NCBI GenBank assembly: GCA_035610835.1
Contig: CM069455.1
Span: forward strand, 45,271,075-45,335,074
From: Ophiura sarsii
Lineage: Eukaryota > Echinodermata > Ophiuroidea > Amphilepidida > Ophiuridae
Direction of reading: 5' to 3'
DNA length: 64,000 bases
Part shown: piece after piece, positions 11,001 to 26,000 of the stretch
Position numbering within the stretch: position 1 is the stretch's first letter
How the letters are laid out: every line of letters starts with the position of its first letter
The notes under the pieces: generated by a model
Told to the model about the DNA's origin: nothing
The model's input: only the letters and a program-made list of their open reading frames with translations
The model's database searches: none
Translations under genes and position numbers: made by a program

Positions 11001-14000
11001 TAACAATGCTTTGTGTTTTGTAGGCCTGTGTAGTGTTAGTCTTAATACTCTATCCCAGCCTTTCAATAAGATGCTGTAGATTGACAATAAGCTTAACCTT
11101 TCACCTGATGTATGAAAGGGGCATTGAGAGATGCATGGGAGTGTGCTCTCAATTTTTTTAATGAAAATTGGGTTTAAATTTGTTGCACCAAAGTAATACT
11201 TAGGCATACGGGGCATACTACCATCGGAAATAGTTTACCTTAATTCGCAGTACATGTATATCATGTAATATTTCACAATTTGATAATTTTTATGTACAAA
11301 GTAGATCACATCAAAATTATCAGCAGAATTCGGCATATATGACTTCACAATGTCTATAGCAAGATCACTTCAACCTTTTTCTCATGAAATATTACGTTTC
11401 AGGGTTCTAATTATTATACCTGATCTATTGAAACTTTTTTTTCTTCTTCAAATTTAATTTTTATTGTCAATCTCACATCACAATGCCCCTTTAAAGAGAT
11501 ATTGCATCAGAGTTGCAATCCAATATTGAAATTGAATCACAATGTATCACAAAGAGAGAGAGAGAGATATGTAGTGGGATGGGGCATTTATAAAATAGTG
11601 ACTACAATATAATCAACACCAGTCACCCCTCCCATGGTCCTCAATAATGATGGATTGAAGGAATTCTAATTAAATTTTAGTCAGTTTTCAAATCGGCAAA
11701 CCCGCTTACAGTAGCGAATAAATTCAGAAGAGCATGGGCATCCAAAACTCTTGCATGGTGCATTATGGCGCATTGTAAATCGTATGTGTAACGCTTACTT
11801 TTCCGCACGGAGAGATCACAACCGCATATTTCTCGCAGATTTGAAACTGATTAAACTATAGTTATAGCCAATATATTATCCTGTTAATATTCTTTGATGA
11901 TCTCATGCAGGACCATGACAAAAGAGTGAGGGAAGCCACCCAGCAGACCTTTGTGCAACTAGTGGAACGTGTCAAGCGCAATCTAGCACCGCATCTACGC
12001 TCCATCATGGGGCCCTGGCTGCTGTCGCAGTGCGACACCTATCCGGGAGCTCGCAACAGCGCGAGGGCGGCGTTTCTTGCTGCATTTCCGCCCAATAAAC
12101 AGCAAGATGCTATCGGGTATTGCAACATGCAGATCATACAGGTAAGACAAACACTGGAAATGTTTGAGATTTTTGCGCAATTTTCCGTATAATATTGGTT
12201 ATGTACTTCTCTGTGACATCAATGCTATAAGAATGGGGCTTGTCCCCTTCTCATCCACCACTAAACCTCCTGGAATGCCTATAATTTTGGTCTGTAATAG
12301 GTGAACCCAAATTCATAACCTAATTGTTATATATACCATCAGTTGCTATAGAAAAGGAGTCACCTGTAAATTATATAAGACATGAATTATAAAAAGGTGT
12401 TTTTTGGTGAGTGTTATTTGGGTGCATGGAATTAGTCTTTGTCAAAGGAATAACATTCTTATATTTTTTACAATGCACACATTTTGCAATTGATCATTAG
12501 ATTCAGTACACTATTGTTGGGCATGAAGCATCTCATTGAATATATTCAGGATAAAACAACCATGAAGTTCCATCAGTGATTGTACTCTTAACACTTTCCA
12601 CGCGGCTATTTGTTTTACCAAATACAAAACAGATTTTTCAGAAACCTTTCCCAACTTTCAAAGCCTATCTCAAGGATTACTGAACCAATACTAGGCATGT
12701 TTGTACTTATGTCAATGCATTTCTCATGGTGATTCCAAATATGATAATTAAATTTAATACTTTTGACATTTTTTAAACATTTTGTGAACATTTGGAATGT
12801 GGTCTGCAGGTGCCTGTCGCGTGAAAAGTATTAACATGTTCAGGCCCGAGTAACATTCAGGTGTGTTTTTTCTGCCCATTAATGACATGGATTTTGTCAC
12901 TTCATTCCATTGCACTTAAAGTATAAACATGATGTCAGTGTGTATTCTATGGAGTTATGCGCTGGCGTATGTTCTTGCACGGCCATAGAGAAATTCCAGC
13001 ATTCAAATGTTAATGGTAGGCTACACGGAATACACTGTGAGGTCATGTCTGTACCTAAGTTGCATGAAGTATATGCTACATAACTCTTGCACCATCTATA
13101 CACACACTAACGGCCAGATTATCAGCGTGAGAATTGTCCTTTTTTAATAGGAATTCGTTCTTGTTTTGGTCCAAATGTCCGCACTTTCTTTAATTTCAGC
13201 CTGTTTGGCCCAACTTCATGCACATTTTCAGGGGTTATTTTCATGTTGTTGTTTTTTCATTCTCATTCCTGGATTATGTATTAAAACCTTTTCATTACAG
13301 TATCTACAAGGAAATCTTTTCAAGGAAACCCCAACAACTCTCAGTGATGCAAGGTAAGACAATGAAGGTTTTAATTAGAGAATAATTACTGCGTAACAAC
13401 TGTTTTCGTGAATTTGTTTTAAAATCAGAGGTTTTTGTTCTGGTCTGAGGAATTGTGCCCCTCGGGACAATTCCGAATGACCAGCAGAACAAAACCCGAG
13501 GATTTCAAAACAAATTCACGAAAACAGTTGTTAAGCAGTCATTATTCTCATTCATTACTGAAAAAATATGCATATTTTATCCAAATCGTTGATTTGTACC
13601 GATATAATCTTGCTAATAATTAATTAGTTTTCTGTTTATTTTGTCCACCCCTTCTTAGTTATTGAAACAGTCCAAGTCGGGTCATCCCCTCATTAACATT
13701 TTTATCATTCAACCAATCAAAAATAAGCTTTAATCGTGTATCCTCATAACTCGTTGAATATTCAGTTTAGGGGCGTGAGGCGTTAATTTGATTGGTCGGT
13801 CAGTGAGCAAAACAATGGAACACTTTGGTGCAGTACTTTCGGGCAATTATTAGTAACCCGCGCTCGGCGTGCGCGTTCTCATCTAACGATTAATTTGATT
13901 GGAACGCACTTGGTACGCAGCTATCGCGATTATTCATGAAGTAATGAATAATAAATTGTTTGGTGTTTGTAGCATGGTTAGAGGAGATTCAGTGGGGGGG

Positions 14001-17000
14001 GGGGGGGTGAAGTCTTCTAGTAACATTTAAATTGAATGGAAAAAAGTCTTATAGCAACATTTAAATTGAATGGAAAAAGTCTTATAGCAACATTTAAATT
14101 GAATGGAAAAAAGTCTTAAAGCAACATTTAAATTGAATGGAAAAAAGTCTTATAGCAACATTTAAATTGAATGGAAAAAAGTCTTATAGCAACATTTAAA
14201 TTCAATGGAAAAAAGTCTTATAGCAACATTTAAATTCAATGGAAAAAAGTCTTATAGCAACATTTTAATAAAAAACTTTGTGGGAAATTTGTAAAAAGTG
14301 TGTATTTTCTGTTTTCTTCCCCTCCCCCCCCCCCCCCCCCCCCCCCTCCCCAATTCACAGTACAACAACAGCAGCAGAACAAGAAGAGAAGTACCTACGA
14401 GTGATCACATCTTCCCTGCTTGCTCTGGAACAACTTGTTTCCATGGTAACTGAAAAGGACAAGACCATAGTGTGTGAGCAGATGGCGGCCATTTTGTCTG
14501 ATGGTAAACTGTGGAAGTTGGCCAAGCACAAAACACCAATGGTAAGAACGCTGGGGTCTTAAAAAGTGACAAATAGACTGTTTGAGAATTGCCTGTGCCT
14601 TCAGAAGTGACCATCACCTCCCCCTATTTTGTCCTCCCCCCCCCCCCCCCCCATTTTCCCCCAAATGTTATGTTGCTGCTGGTGCCATCACTGACCTTCA
14701 GCAATTTGCAAACCTGAAACTATTCAGCTTTTAAGCTGATTTCAGCTTCTTCTTTTTTGCTAAAAAGTACGCATTTCTTTTGTTTCCAGCACAATTTGAG
14801 TTATTTTATCCCAAATTTTCAGCTTCCTATTTTGCATTCTCAGCCGTTTTCACTGAAGATCAGTTTCAGGTCTGAATTTGTCATAAGGCAACGGAAAAAA
14901 GGGTGTTTTACGGGCCCGACCGACCCACTTTTTCTCAAATCATGTAAAATCAGCCATTTTTTTTGCCGAAAATCTGTCGGAATTTGTTTTCCACAGATGT
15001 TTAAATTAAAAAATGTGGCCTAAAATCTGTCGAAATATTTTTTTCACAAATTGTTAACAAAAATAAATTAAAAAATTTAATAAATTAAAAAAACCAGACC
15101 GATCGACCCTACTTGACAGATCCGTCCGCCCGTAAAACAGAGGGGGGGGGGGGGGGGTTCGTCGCCTAAGGATTAAACATTGATTGTTGATGGAGGCAGA
15201 GGAAGGATCATTGTTAATGTTTTGTTTAATCATTCATAAGTTGACATTCCCGACTCAGAAATCCTTCCTTTGTTCATGTCAAAACCAAAATGATTCCCTA
15301 AAAAACATAATGCAATTATAATCAACAAGTCTGGGTGAAATGCAGAAAATTGATGCTATTTACAATTACATCCATTTTGTTTTTCAGGTTCGCTCTGCAT
15401 TATTTACACTTCTTGGTTCAGTTTGCAGTCACATGCCCACGGTTGCTGACAGCCATATTGCGCGTATTTCACCAACATTGCTAGGCAACCTCGATGAGAT
15501 TGAGTCGTCTGCAGCACCTGAATTGTGGAAAGCTGTGCTATATCTTGTGTCACAGTTACCGGTAAGTATCTCAGTGAGCAGAAACAAATATTGTATGTGC
15601 GTTCCTTAAGATTCGTAAGAATCACAAGAACCCAAGACTGAAATTGCATTTTGAAGCGCGCAACTGACGGCGGCGCAGTCTGATGCAGCACAACATGCTT
15701 GTTATTGTGGAACAAGTGGTACGAATTCACATACGATAATGTAAACGCATTCTCATTAGCTGATTTGGTACTAGGTCCTAGATGCGAGACTACCTCATTG
15801 TGGTGGTCTCAATGCTACATACTGGATGTAGGGTTGAGTTCACTTTAAAAGCATTCTTATTATTAGGCATAGCACACATAACATTCAAATAATTGAGACA
15901 TGTACAAAATTGGATTCAAATGAAAGATTGCGATAAAAGATTTATTTTCCAAAAAGAATTATGACAATCGGTCAATGCATTCTTGTAGTACGGTGTTTTG
16001 GGATACTCGGAAAATGGCCGAAAACCTGCCAAAAACAGTAACAATGCCCACAAATATAATTTATCAGGATTTAGAGAGCTCAATTTGTTAATAATGTAAC
16101 ATTCAAAACACCATTTACACATATTTCTTTAACAATTGAATATCTATATACCATGTTAAATTAAAAAATATGGTAAAATTATATTGCATTAAGCTAAAAT
16201 AAGCTAGTGAAATTGGTCATTTTGACCAGTTTTACTGACCGCAATCAAAAAAGTGACTTAGTCCAGCTAATTAATATGCGTAAATGTTATAAATCCAGAT
16301 GTGAATGGTGTATTGCAATCAAACTTGGTATTATGGCTAACTGTACGATACCCAATCTTTTAAACTATAATTTAGTTTCATAAGCTCATTAAATATGCAA
16401 ATTAGCTAATTATCTATTCAAGTCATTAATATGCAAATGAGCAATGTCCGACAATTTTTTCCCATCATAAGAGTGATCGGTAATAGATATATAACATGTA
16501 TACCCAATTTGATTGACAAATATTGATGGATTTAGAAATTAAACAAGCTTTTCCATTTCTTAAATACCCATATTTAAATTCTCAGTCTTTTCCTCACAGT
16601 AGGCACTCAAAGGATGCAAAATCTGAGCATATCACTAAATGGATTGAAGTGTTTAGTACAATATCTCAGGTTAGGTTTATTTAAATTGGCCCAATATATT
16701 CAAGTTCAGAGCAAATTTCGAAAATTGGTAAAAACAGTCATAACTAAAAAAACGGATGATAAGTATTTATACCTGGATCAAGGTTATATAGTCCAAGGTC
16801 ATGACTACCCATATATGGCAAGTTAAGGGAAGTGTCAACCCTATTATTTTGATGATCAACTTTTGCTTCTAAGTTTGAGAATATTGAATAAAAGTACATA
16901 AAAGTATACATTTTTAGAAAGGAAATTTGATACGGAATCCGATGGTGATATCAATGTGATACCAAATAAACTAAATTTTGAGAAATGAACCAAAAAGCTA

Positions 17001-20000
17001 TTTTTTTACCCCACATTTTTCAGACAGCATAACTATAAAATAAAAAATGTTAATTTGTTCTAATATACGTTTTTGTAAACAAAACAATTTTGTCTAGGAG
17101 GCAATTTTTTCTTTTTCCAAAATAAAGCTTGGTTTTGGAAATATTGCTAAAAACATCGGAAAAGTGTAAAAGTCGTGTTTTTTTGCATACATTTCGCTAG
17201 AAATGGATGCATATCTCGAGTTTAAAATCCATAATCGAAAAAATAAAAAATTGCCTCCTAGCGCTGAAAGTCCTCTACACAATGGTAGTAAAAGCTTACC
17301 TGATAGCTTGATATATTTTTAGTTATGTTGTCTGAAAATTCGTAAAATTCCTTCAAATTTGAACTTCTAGAAAACATCGATTTAGTAAAAATATTGACAT
17401 TTTCCACCATTTAAAGCTAAATGTTCACGGAATACACGGGCGTGTGACCTAAAAAGCGAGTATACTATTATGAACAATCATAATAAACTATCAGATTCAA
17501 TTTATATTGTCACAATGTGAAGAAATTGGAAGAAAACTGAAATTTAAATGATCGTAAGATTGGCCTTTGTTTACATTTTTAGACATTGTTTTGCGCTCTT
17601 TTGTTTTTCGCGTCTACGGCGCGGATATTAAGCGGCGCGTCTAGTATTACGCGCGGGAAGTTTCAGCGCGCGACGCAATGATCGAACAGCTGTCGCAGCA
17701 TTTGAAAAGCGCGGAACTCCGCTTAAATTCCCGCCAAATAACCATGCGCCTTTTCCTGACTCAAACTTACCAAAACAACAATTTAAAATCACCCAAAAGA
17801 ACGGGAAATAATCGCTTTCGATTAGTTACTTATGATGGTAATGATAGAATACATATAAAAGTATTAAATAATAGAGAAATATGAAATTCAATTTTTGAAA
17901 CAAGTGCCGGGTTGACACTGCCCTTAACTGCCCTACATGGAGTGCCTACTGTGAGGATAATTAATTTTATATAGGGGTGTTTTTCAAAGTGGAGCTGCAT
18001 ACATTATATGAAAAGATTGTTTTAAATAAGGGCTTACAGACCACTCCTACATGTTACTCATTTTGCATGATTAATTAATCCAAATATTCCATGGCTGTCT
18101 TCATGACTTGGATTAGTTCATCCATGCACGCCAATTTAGGCAACATTACAAACAACATTCCACATTGTGAATAGCCATTCATTCAATAATGCAAAATGAG
18201 TAACAGGTAGAAGTGGATGTAGGGCTTTATGCAACACAGCTCTTCATATGTTGTTGTTCACTGGTGTTATACTCCCAGTGGCAGACTCTGTGTGTGTGCA
18301 TTGCTATGCCTATTATTATGCTCAGAAGTGGACTCGATGTAGCATCTAGTCCACATCCTGGTATCAAACAGGCACTATGGGAACGCATCCTAAGTATGGC
18401 ACTTACTGCAATTGGGTCACTAAGGGCGAATAGCCCCCTCACTACAACAGTACAACTTTATCTACGGTTCATAACCAAGATGGAGAGTGTCACAAAAGTG
18501 AACTACCAAATCTATTCAAACATTTGTCATCAACATCAATAATATTATTGGCCGAAAAGAAAAGCCACATCAAATAACTGCCCAGTTAGCTGTTCTGATA
18601 TTTGAATTTGTTTGATATTTTTCATGGCACCTCACAGGATTGCTGGACCCACGTCAATCCTAGGAAAGCCGTTCTACCCAAACTGTGGTCGTTGCTGCGT
18701 AGTGGAGGTCAGGGGTGCGCCTCCATCATCTATCCCAGTCTGCTGCCGTTACTGAGTAAGATCCCGCCGGATGTCATCGGGGATGGTGTGGCGTTCTATC
18801 AGGAATTGTTCAATCACTTTAAGACTGGGTAAGTGGCTTGTATAAGGTTTTAACTTTTATAAACATTAATGCGCCTGACTGTAAAATGCTACTTGGCATG
18901 TCATCGCTGCTCTGCCAAAACCGTGTATGTTTTTCCAGCCCTTCAGTATGTATATGAAAGCAAACTGCCCAGCGGTTATACATAGGAAGTGTTGCTTAAT
19001 ACACGTTCAGGGGCAAGAGCGCTTGTATGAGGTTTTGATTTATGTGTTTTTGGCCCTTGAACATGTTTAGAGCAGACTGCCCAAAGGTTATACATAGGAA
19101 GTATTACTTTATACATGTTGAAGGCCAAATGGAGGTTCAAGGTTGTGACAGAACAGCTACGATGTGCCATCACTGTGTGTCGCCCTTGGCTCTGTACTTC
19201 ATATCTTTGATATGTTATCTCACCATCTATCTATCTAGCCTATTTCACTCCACTGCAGAAGGAAGGCCTCTTCATCAATTTTCCATTTCACTCTGTCCTG
19301 AGCTGTCCTTTTCCAAGTAACGTTTCCATACTCTATGATGTCGTCTATCCACCGTCTGTTTAGCCTGCCTCTTCCTCTGGTAAATGCTCTGGGGATCCAG
19401 TCTGTTAAATTATGAGTCCATATGTTGTCTTTCCTCCTGGCTAGATGGCCAGCCCACCTCCATTTTTTATTTTTTATTTCCAGTATGATGTCCCTCACTT
19501 CTGTTTTCTTCCTTAAATCTGTGTTGGTCACCCTGTCCCTTCTTGTAACACCAATCAATATCCCATACTGTAATTTATTATTTTGTATTATGTGTAACAC
19601 TATCTTGTTTTCTTGCAGTCTTTCAAGCGACAGTGTATCAAAGATGGCTACCGAAACCGAAGCCGTTGTCAAAGCTTACACGGAATGTCTACGATATGTC
19701 ATCTCACGTAACTTAACAATAGAAGAGGATGGGGTGAAGATACATACTCTTCTCATAGATGACCATGTAAGGGTGCTTTCTTTCTTACTCTTTGTTTGAT
19801 ATTACTCCAAGATGATTTTTTGGGAAATTCCAGTATAGCGTGGTTTTCAAACTCTTACTGCAACATCATGGGGACATTTTGTGATTTAATCAAGCAGAAT
19901 GAGTCGGAAGTCAAATAAAAATAGTTTTCTGTCAGAACCCAACAAGAAAAAGGGCTTACCTTTTATTTTATGTATAAATACATACAAGTAACAGCACAAA

Positions 20001-23000
20001 CGCAAAAAAGAGAGAGAGAATTCATTATGATTCATTAAAACTTTAAAACCCTTATTGTACCAGACCAGTTTAAGTATAAATACCTACTTTATCCCATTTC
20101 ATGTAATGAAATCCCAGCTTCCCTCTTTGTCTCGCTAGGGTCCCCTCTAGTCGAGCAGTGTCTCTGATTACTATGTCAAAGACATCGACCAACAGAGAGG
20201 ACTCCCTATATTTGTAGATGCAATATATCTGCTGGCCATATAGAAGCTGGTTCTTCATTAACTACTCATCATCATCATGATTAAATATGAATCCAGCTTC
20301 CGGCAGCTTGGTGCTAAGCATTGGTTTCCAGTTTCCGATACGATTTATTCCGTTAAATATATACTACCGGGTTCCAAATTGTCGGCTCCTTTCATCTATG
20401 CTTAGCACCAAGCTGCTCAAAATGAGATTCATTAAATATACCGAACAGTTTTTCAACATTAATGAGATTGTCAAACAAATCATTCCACTTCTGTTTTAGT
20501 TCATTCCTAAATTTAACAACATCAGGGCAAGTGATAAAAATGTGGTCAAGAGTTTTGATCTCAGTTTTGCATCTCAAACAATTGAGGTCGCAAATATTGA
20601 TGTTGAAGTATACCCAAACATTGGATAGAAATTCTGTTGATTTCTATTGTTTTGAAAACCCTTCAATTGCTTATTGGAATAAATTGTCCAAACATTGGAT
20701 AGAAATTCTGTGGTTTTCTATTTGTTTTGAAAACCCTTTCAAGTGCTTATATCTTTGGAATAAATTGTCCATTCTTTGTGGTGTTTTCTGCAAAATGTTG
20801 CGTTGCAAATGACCGATAAAATCAAGCAGAAAACTTAAAATGTGATATTTCCGACAGGGAATATGTTGTCAGCAAATAAACCACTTCATGGTTTCCCTGG
20901 TTTGTCTTCAATATGTGCTCAGAGGCCTCTTCTCCATGATAAAGGGATCAAGATAGAAGTAAGTCCCCCCCCCCCTTAAATGTAATCACACTTGTTTGCA
21001 TGGCTCTACAGAATGTTTCCCCACTGTCAATATCGTTTTTACTTTTCCCAGATTAGTCACATTTCTCCAAAATGATGTTTTCAGAAATAGTGGCACTTTT
21101 CAAAATCCTATACGAGTTTGTTTGCATAACTCCACACACAATTAGATGCTTTGAGAGATTGAAACACTTAGCTACCCACACAACGTTTCCCCTTTTCAAT
21201 ACCATGTTTACTTTTCCCCAAACAGTAGTAACATTTCCCGAAAATGATGTTTTTGAAAAGTGGCACTTTTCAACAATGCAGGGAAGATACGGACACTATT
21301 GGCTATTCATGCATGAGCAAAAATAATTTTATTTTTTATTTCAAATAAAGACAAGCTAAAGAAAGTTTTTAATTGAAAATAAAATCTCTGGAAATGAATT
21401 TTTAAAAAAGCACTGAAGACATTTTTCATAACTCTTTCGTATAGGATTTTGAAGAGTGCCACTTTTTCTGAAAACATCATTTTGGGGGAAATGTGACTAT
21501 TTGGGGAAAATTACATGATATTAAAAAGGAAAAACTGTCTATGGGTGGCCAAGCATTTTCACTTTCATGAACTTTTCAATTTCTCAAAACGTCGAATTGT
21601 GTGTGAAGTTATGCAAAAAAATGTGATTTAATTTTAGGGGGGAGGAGGATCTTACTTCTTTTGAACCCTTAATTAGTTTCCCCATATTTTTTCATTGATG
21701 TTTTTAAATGTTGTCTTTGTTTTTTGTCACTGCACAGCTTCTTGTACTTCTGGAATCATCGATTATTGAAGGCAAATCTAAACTGTCCTCCACCTCGCTC
21801 TACTCCCAGACAGCCATGTTGATATCCTACCTGCAGAAACAAACTGGGAACCAACCAACAGCTGACCAATCAGCCAGCAGTAGCAAGGCAGCAGACCATA
21901 TCTTAAAAATGCTTTGGGATAATGTCACCAAATTGTGTCTTAGTCAGCTCAAGGTTGAGCCTGTTGCTGAGACATCACAAGTAGCGCTAGAAAGAATCAC
22001 AACTCTACTCAGAACGTTTATTCATCCAAAGAAATCGACAGACATATTACAGAAAGGGAAGCAGTCAGACGTCAAAGTAAAATTTGCCCTGTCAGCTGTA
22101 GGTGATGACAACGCAGAGCAGGAAAGGGATGCTCCTATGGGTCAGCAGAGGTCAGAAGTTCAAGAGGGGTCAGAATCTAAGGATGATGCCGCTGAAGGAA
22201 GGACTAGTTTTGAAACCAAAAAAGGGGAAGAACAAAACAGCCGGGAGCGATCTGCCTCGTGTGATCTTGCAAATATCTCTGCGGAATTGAGAAAGCTTGC
22301 TTGTCAGGTTGTCAACTTGTGTCTGAGTTCAGCAACAACGCACCGATCTCAGCCACATCTCAAGTTATTATCGAAAACAGTATCTATTTTTCCAATCTTG
22401 GACGTCTACAACGAAATACTAAACGTGAATAGCTCCCTGAAGGGAAGCGAAGCAACCATTCCCTCGACGGAGCAGGAGACCGCTATGACCATGTATGACA
22501 ATGTCCACGAGGCAGCTATAGCGTGCTTTCATGAAGTCTTTCTACCCTGGTTGGTTGATTTGGACAGCAGTGATGACATCATCAGAGAGAGGACTCTTGA
22601 CAAGAATGTAGATATGTTGGTGGATATGGTGTATGTTGTGTTATGCAGTACTGAGGATGAACACAGGGCAGCTATATTGAATGAGATTTGCACCGACACA
22701 GGGAGCCCTGTTGTGCTACATAAGCTTGTGAAAAAGGTACGTTCACTACAACATTGAAATAGTCCAGGATTAGAACTTGGGTGAATACTATAGTTCAGTC
22801 AGTTCCAAATTGGCGAACCTGTTACAGCAGCTGTTACAAGAGCGTGCACATGCAAAACGCTTGCATCGCACGACATGGCGCAGTGTCATCGTATGCGTGA
22901 CGCTTGCGTATGCCAAAATGGTGGACGTACGCTTTGATTACTTTTGCGCACGGATAGATAACAAACGCATATTTTTCGCCAATTTGGAACTGATTGAACT

Positions 23001-26000
23001 ATAGAACATGTGCTGTAATACACCTGTTTTATCCTCAATCATTGAAAGTCCAGGATTAAAATGGGATGTAATGATCAGTGCATAATACACCTCTGTGCAA
23101 TGTCAGTTCCTATTCAGATAATGGATTTAGTTAAGTGTTATTAGTCTGTGATCATGTAAGACAAAGATCTGTGTGTGTATTCCCTGTCGTAAGGTAATCG
23201 ACCAAATTCGCACATGCACCGTTGGATTAATAGGGTCAGAAACTGGAGGAGAATCCATTCTCATAAAGATTCCCACCGGTAATGTTGCGAGAATCCAAGT
23301 TGATTCTTGTGAATAATCTGTCTAACAGTCTAACACACTATTTGAATTGAGGAGAATCCATTTATTCTCGCCATATCCTTTGGAAGAATCCAAATGGATT
23401 CTCGCACCCTTTGTCAAACTTCTGACCCTGATGAATTTCAGTGCGCACTTAGAACAAACATTTGTGCAGGGATTTTTTCAATGACTGTGCAGGGATGTCT
23501 CCTTCGTTTTCTATCAGTGCCTATATCCCAATGATAATTTTGGATTAAATTTGATCACATGCGGGTACACACGCTTCTGTGCCATGACAATTCAAATAAT
23601 GATTATCCATTGTAACGATAGAGATATGTTGTTGTAAAATGTAAATTCAAAACTAAGCCATAATATGTTCAATAAATTTGTCAAAATTCCATATTACCTA
23701 ACCAAAAGCATTGGATAAAAAAGACAAATTTGAAGATTTCTACAGTTTATGTTATTTTTGAGGCAAGCTAATTTTGTTTGTATTTCAATCATTTGTTCTT
23801 CCTCTGTTATAAACAGATACAAAGTCAATCGGACAGTGGATTTTTGTTGAGATGGCTGAAGTCGCCCAAATTTGGTGAAAAGATTGTCAGTATAGCAGAC
23901 AGCTTGTGTCACATGACCATGGACAGCCAATCAGTGATCAGAAAGAGAAGTTGGGATCTGATTAGCCTGGGGCTATCAACGAATGAGCATGGAGGTAAGA
24001 ACTTTAATAGTATAATCCCTACCTCTAGGCATGACCACTATCTCGGAAGATTGGTTAACACTTACCATGTAGCTATTAGTTTTACCATTATACAAAACAG
24101 ATTTTCAGAACACCAATACTAGGCATGTTTGTACTTATTTAAACACATTCCTCATGGTGATTCCAAATATGGTAATAAAATTCCCTAATTTTGACATTTT
24201 TGAAACATTTTGTGACATTTTGGAATGTCGCCTGCAGACGCCTGTCATGTGGAAAGGGTTAATTACACTATACTTCGTTTAATCAAACTCAAATGCGGCA
24301 TTCACTCTTTAAGTGTGGGGATTTGTCTCTTGATTGCATGGGTACTCATCACTAGCACAACGATTGGACTACTGTGATGTCACTGCACAGAGATGAACAC
24401 AGGGCTCAAATTACTTTTTTGATTAAGGGGGCTATTTTTATAAACAGAATTGATAAAAAAGTAGCTCTGTGTGTACTTTTTGGCATTGATATTTCAGGGG
24501 CTATTTTGTCAAATTTGGGGGCTAAATCACCCTTAGCCCGTCTATTTTGAGCCCTGGATGAAGAACATATAATATCAATAAAAATGCCACATTGTTATTT
24601 TGACACATGGTTCACATTTCACAGACTGCAGATTTTTCAAAGAGTTAGGGTCCACAGAAACATAGAAATGTGTTTAACACAACATGTGTGCTGTCTCTCG
24701 CGCGCATTTCTCCCGCGCCTCTAGTGTAAGTGACACCCAGGAGAGAATGTAAAACCCATCTTTTGAGCTGGTCATTTTCATTTTATACCTTTTAGAAGGT
24801 TGTTCATAAAGGACATTGGGGCTTTTCTGTCCTTTCTTACACCAAGGATAGCCCCAATGTGGTTTATCCTTGGTGTAAGAAAGGACAGAATTAACTTAGC
24901 ACAAAATCCTTTATTGACGGATTAAACGATTATACACCTTTATTCCGTGAGTATTGACACTAGACTAACTTATGAATGTTTTACACCAAGGATATACCCT
25001 ATTTGTGATACCTACAGATAGACATATTGTTATTCTAATTATGCACAGAGCCCAAGATGAACACTGTCTATGCGGAGAAGGTACTTCTCAAGTTTACAGA
25101 AGCCCTGCAGACATCAAAGGTCGAAGGTCAGCGAGTTGACCAAGCACACAACGCTGTCAGTTTCATCTGTGATGTGGCCTCACATTTCTTCAGTGGTGTT
25201 GAGGTATTTTCTTAATTCTTTATGTAGAATAGGTCTAAAGCAAGGTCTAGGTAGAATTTGGTTACTGACATCATAAGGATAAAAAATATGGCACACAAAT
25301 ATCAACATTCTAAACTGCTAATTAAGTATACAGGGTGCTGTTCAAATTAGCACCCTAACACAGACAAAAAGTATTATTCTAAATATCGCAATTACCATTG
25401 AAACTAAATTATGTCATTCTAATACAATGGGATTCAGAAAATTGACACCTATTAAAAGTAATTTTGATGGATGTTTTTCAGTGGTAACTGTTGCGTACTT
25501 TTCAAATGCAGTTTTTTAAGGCTCTCTAAGACTTTCTGTCATTATGAAAGCATCAATTGCTTAACACTTGTTTGCCCGACAATGTAGATAATGAGCCAAA
25601 ATGGTTCATAAAATGACATATTTATATAACAAAAAGTGTCATATAAACCTAAACATATCTCGATTCCTTGCTTAAATGACCATTTAGTTCCTTATTTCAA
25701 TAACATTCAACCTTGGTTTTGGCCTACCTATGAAAGCAGTCATTTATCACTGAGGCCTCTTGTCAATTCAAATCTATGATATTCTTGTAGCATAACTTCG
25801 CTGTTCTGTCAAAACATTGTATGTTTTCTACCCCTTCAACATGTATAAAACTGCCTAACGGTTGTGCATATAGGAAGTGTTGCTTTATACTTGTTCAGGG
25901 GCAAGAGCACTTACATGTACATAGGAAGTATTACTTTATACGTGCTAATGGGCCATGTGCTAATGGGCCAAATGGAGATACGGTTTTGTGACATAACAGT

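Noticed and set aside
20859..20959. Possible extra LTN1 exon: GACAG acceptor, 33 open codons and a GAAGTAAGT donor.
   Set aside because: The open frame does not match the phase 0 needed after exon 9, the in-phase frame ends in TAG, and exon 9 joins exon 10 directly with good alignment to human listerin. The apparent donor is the end of a foldback element.
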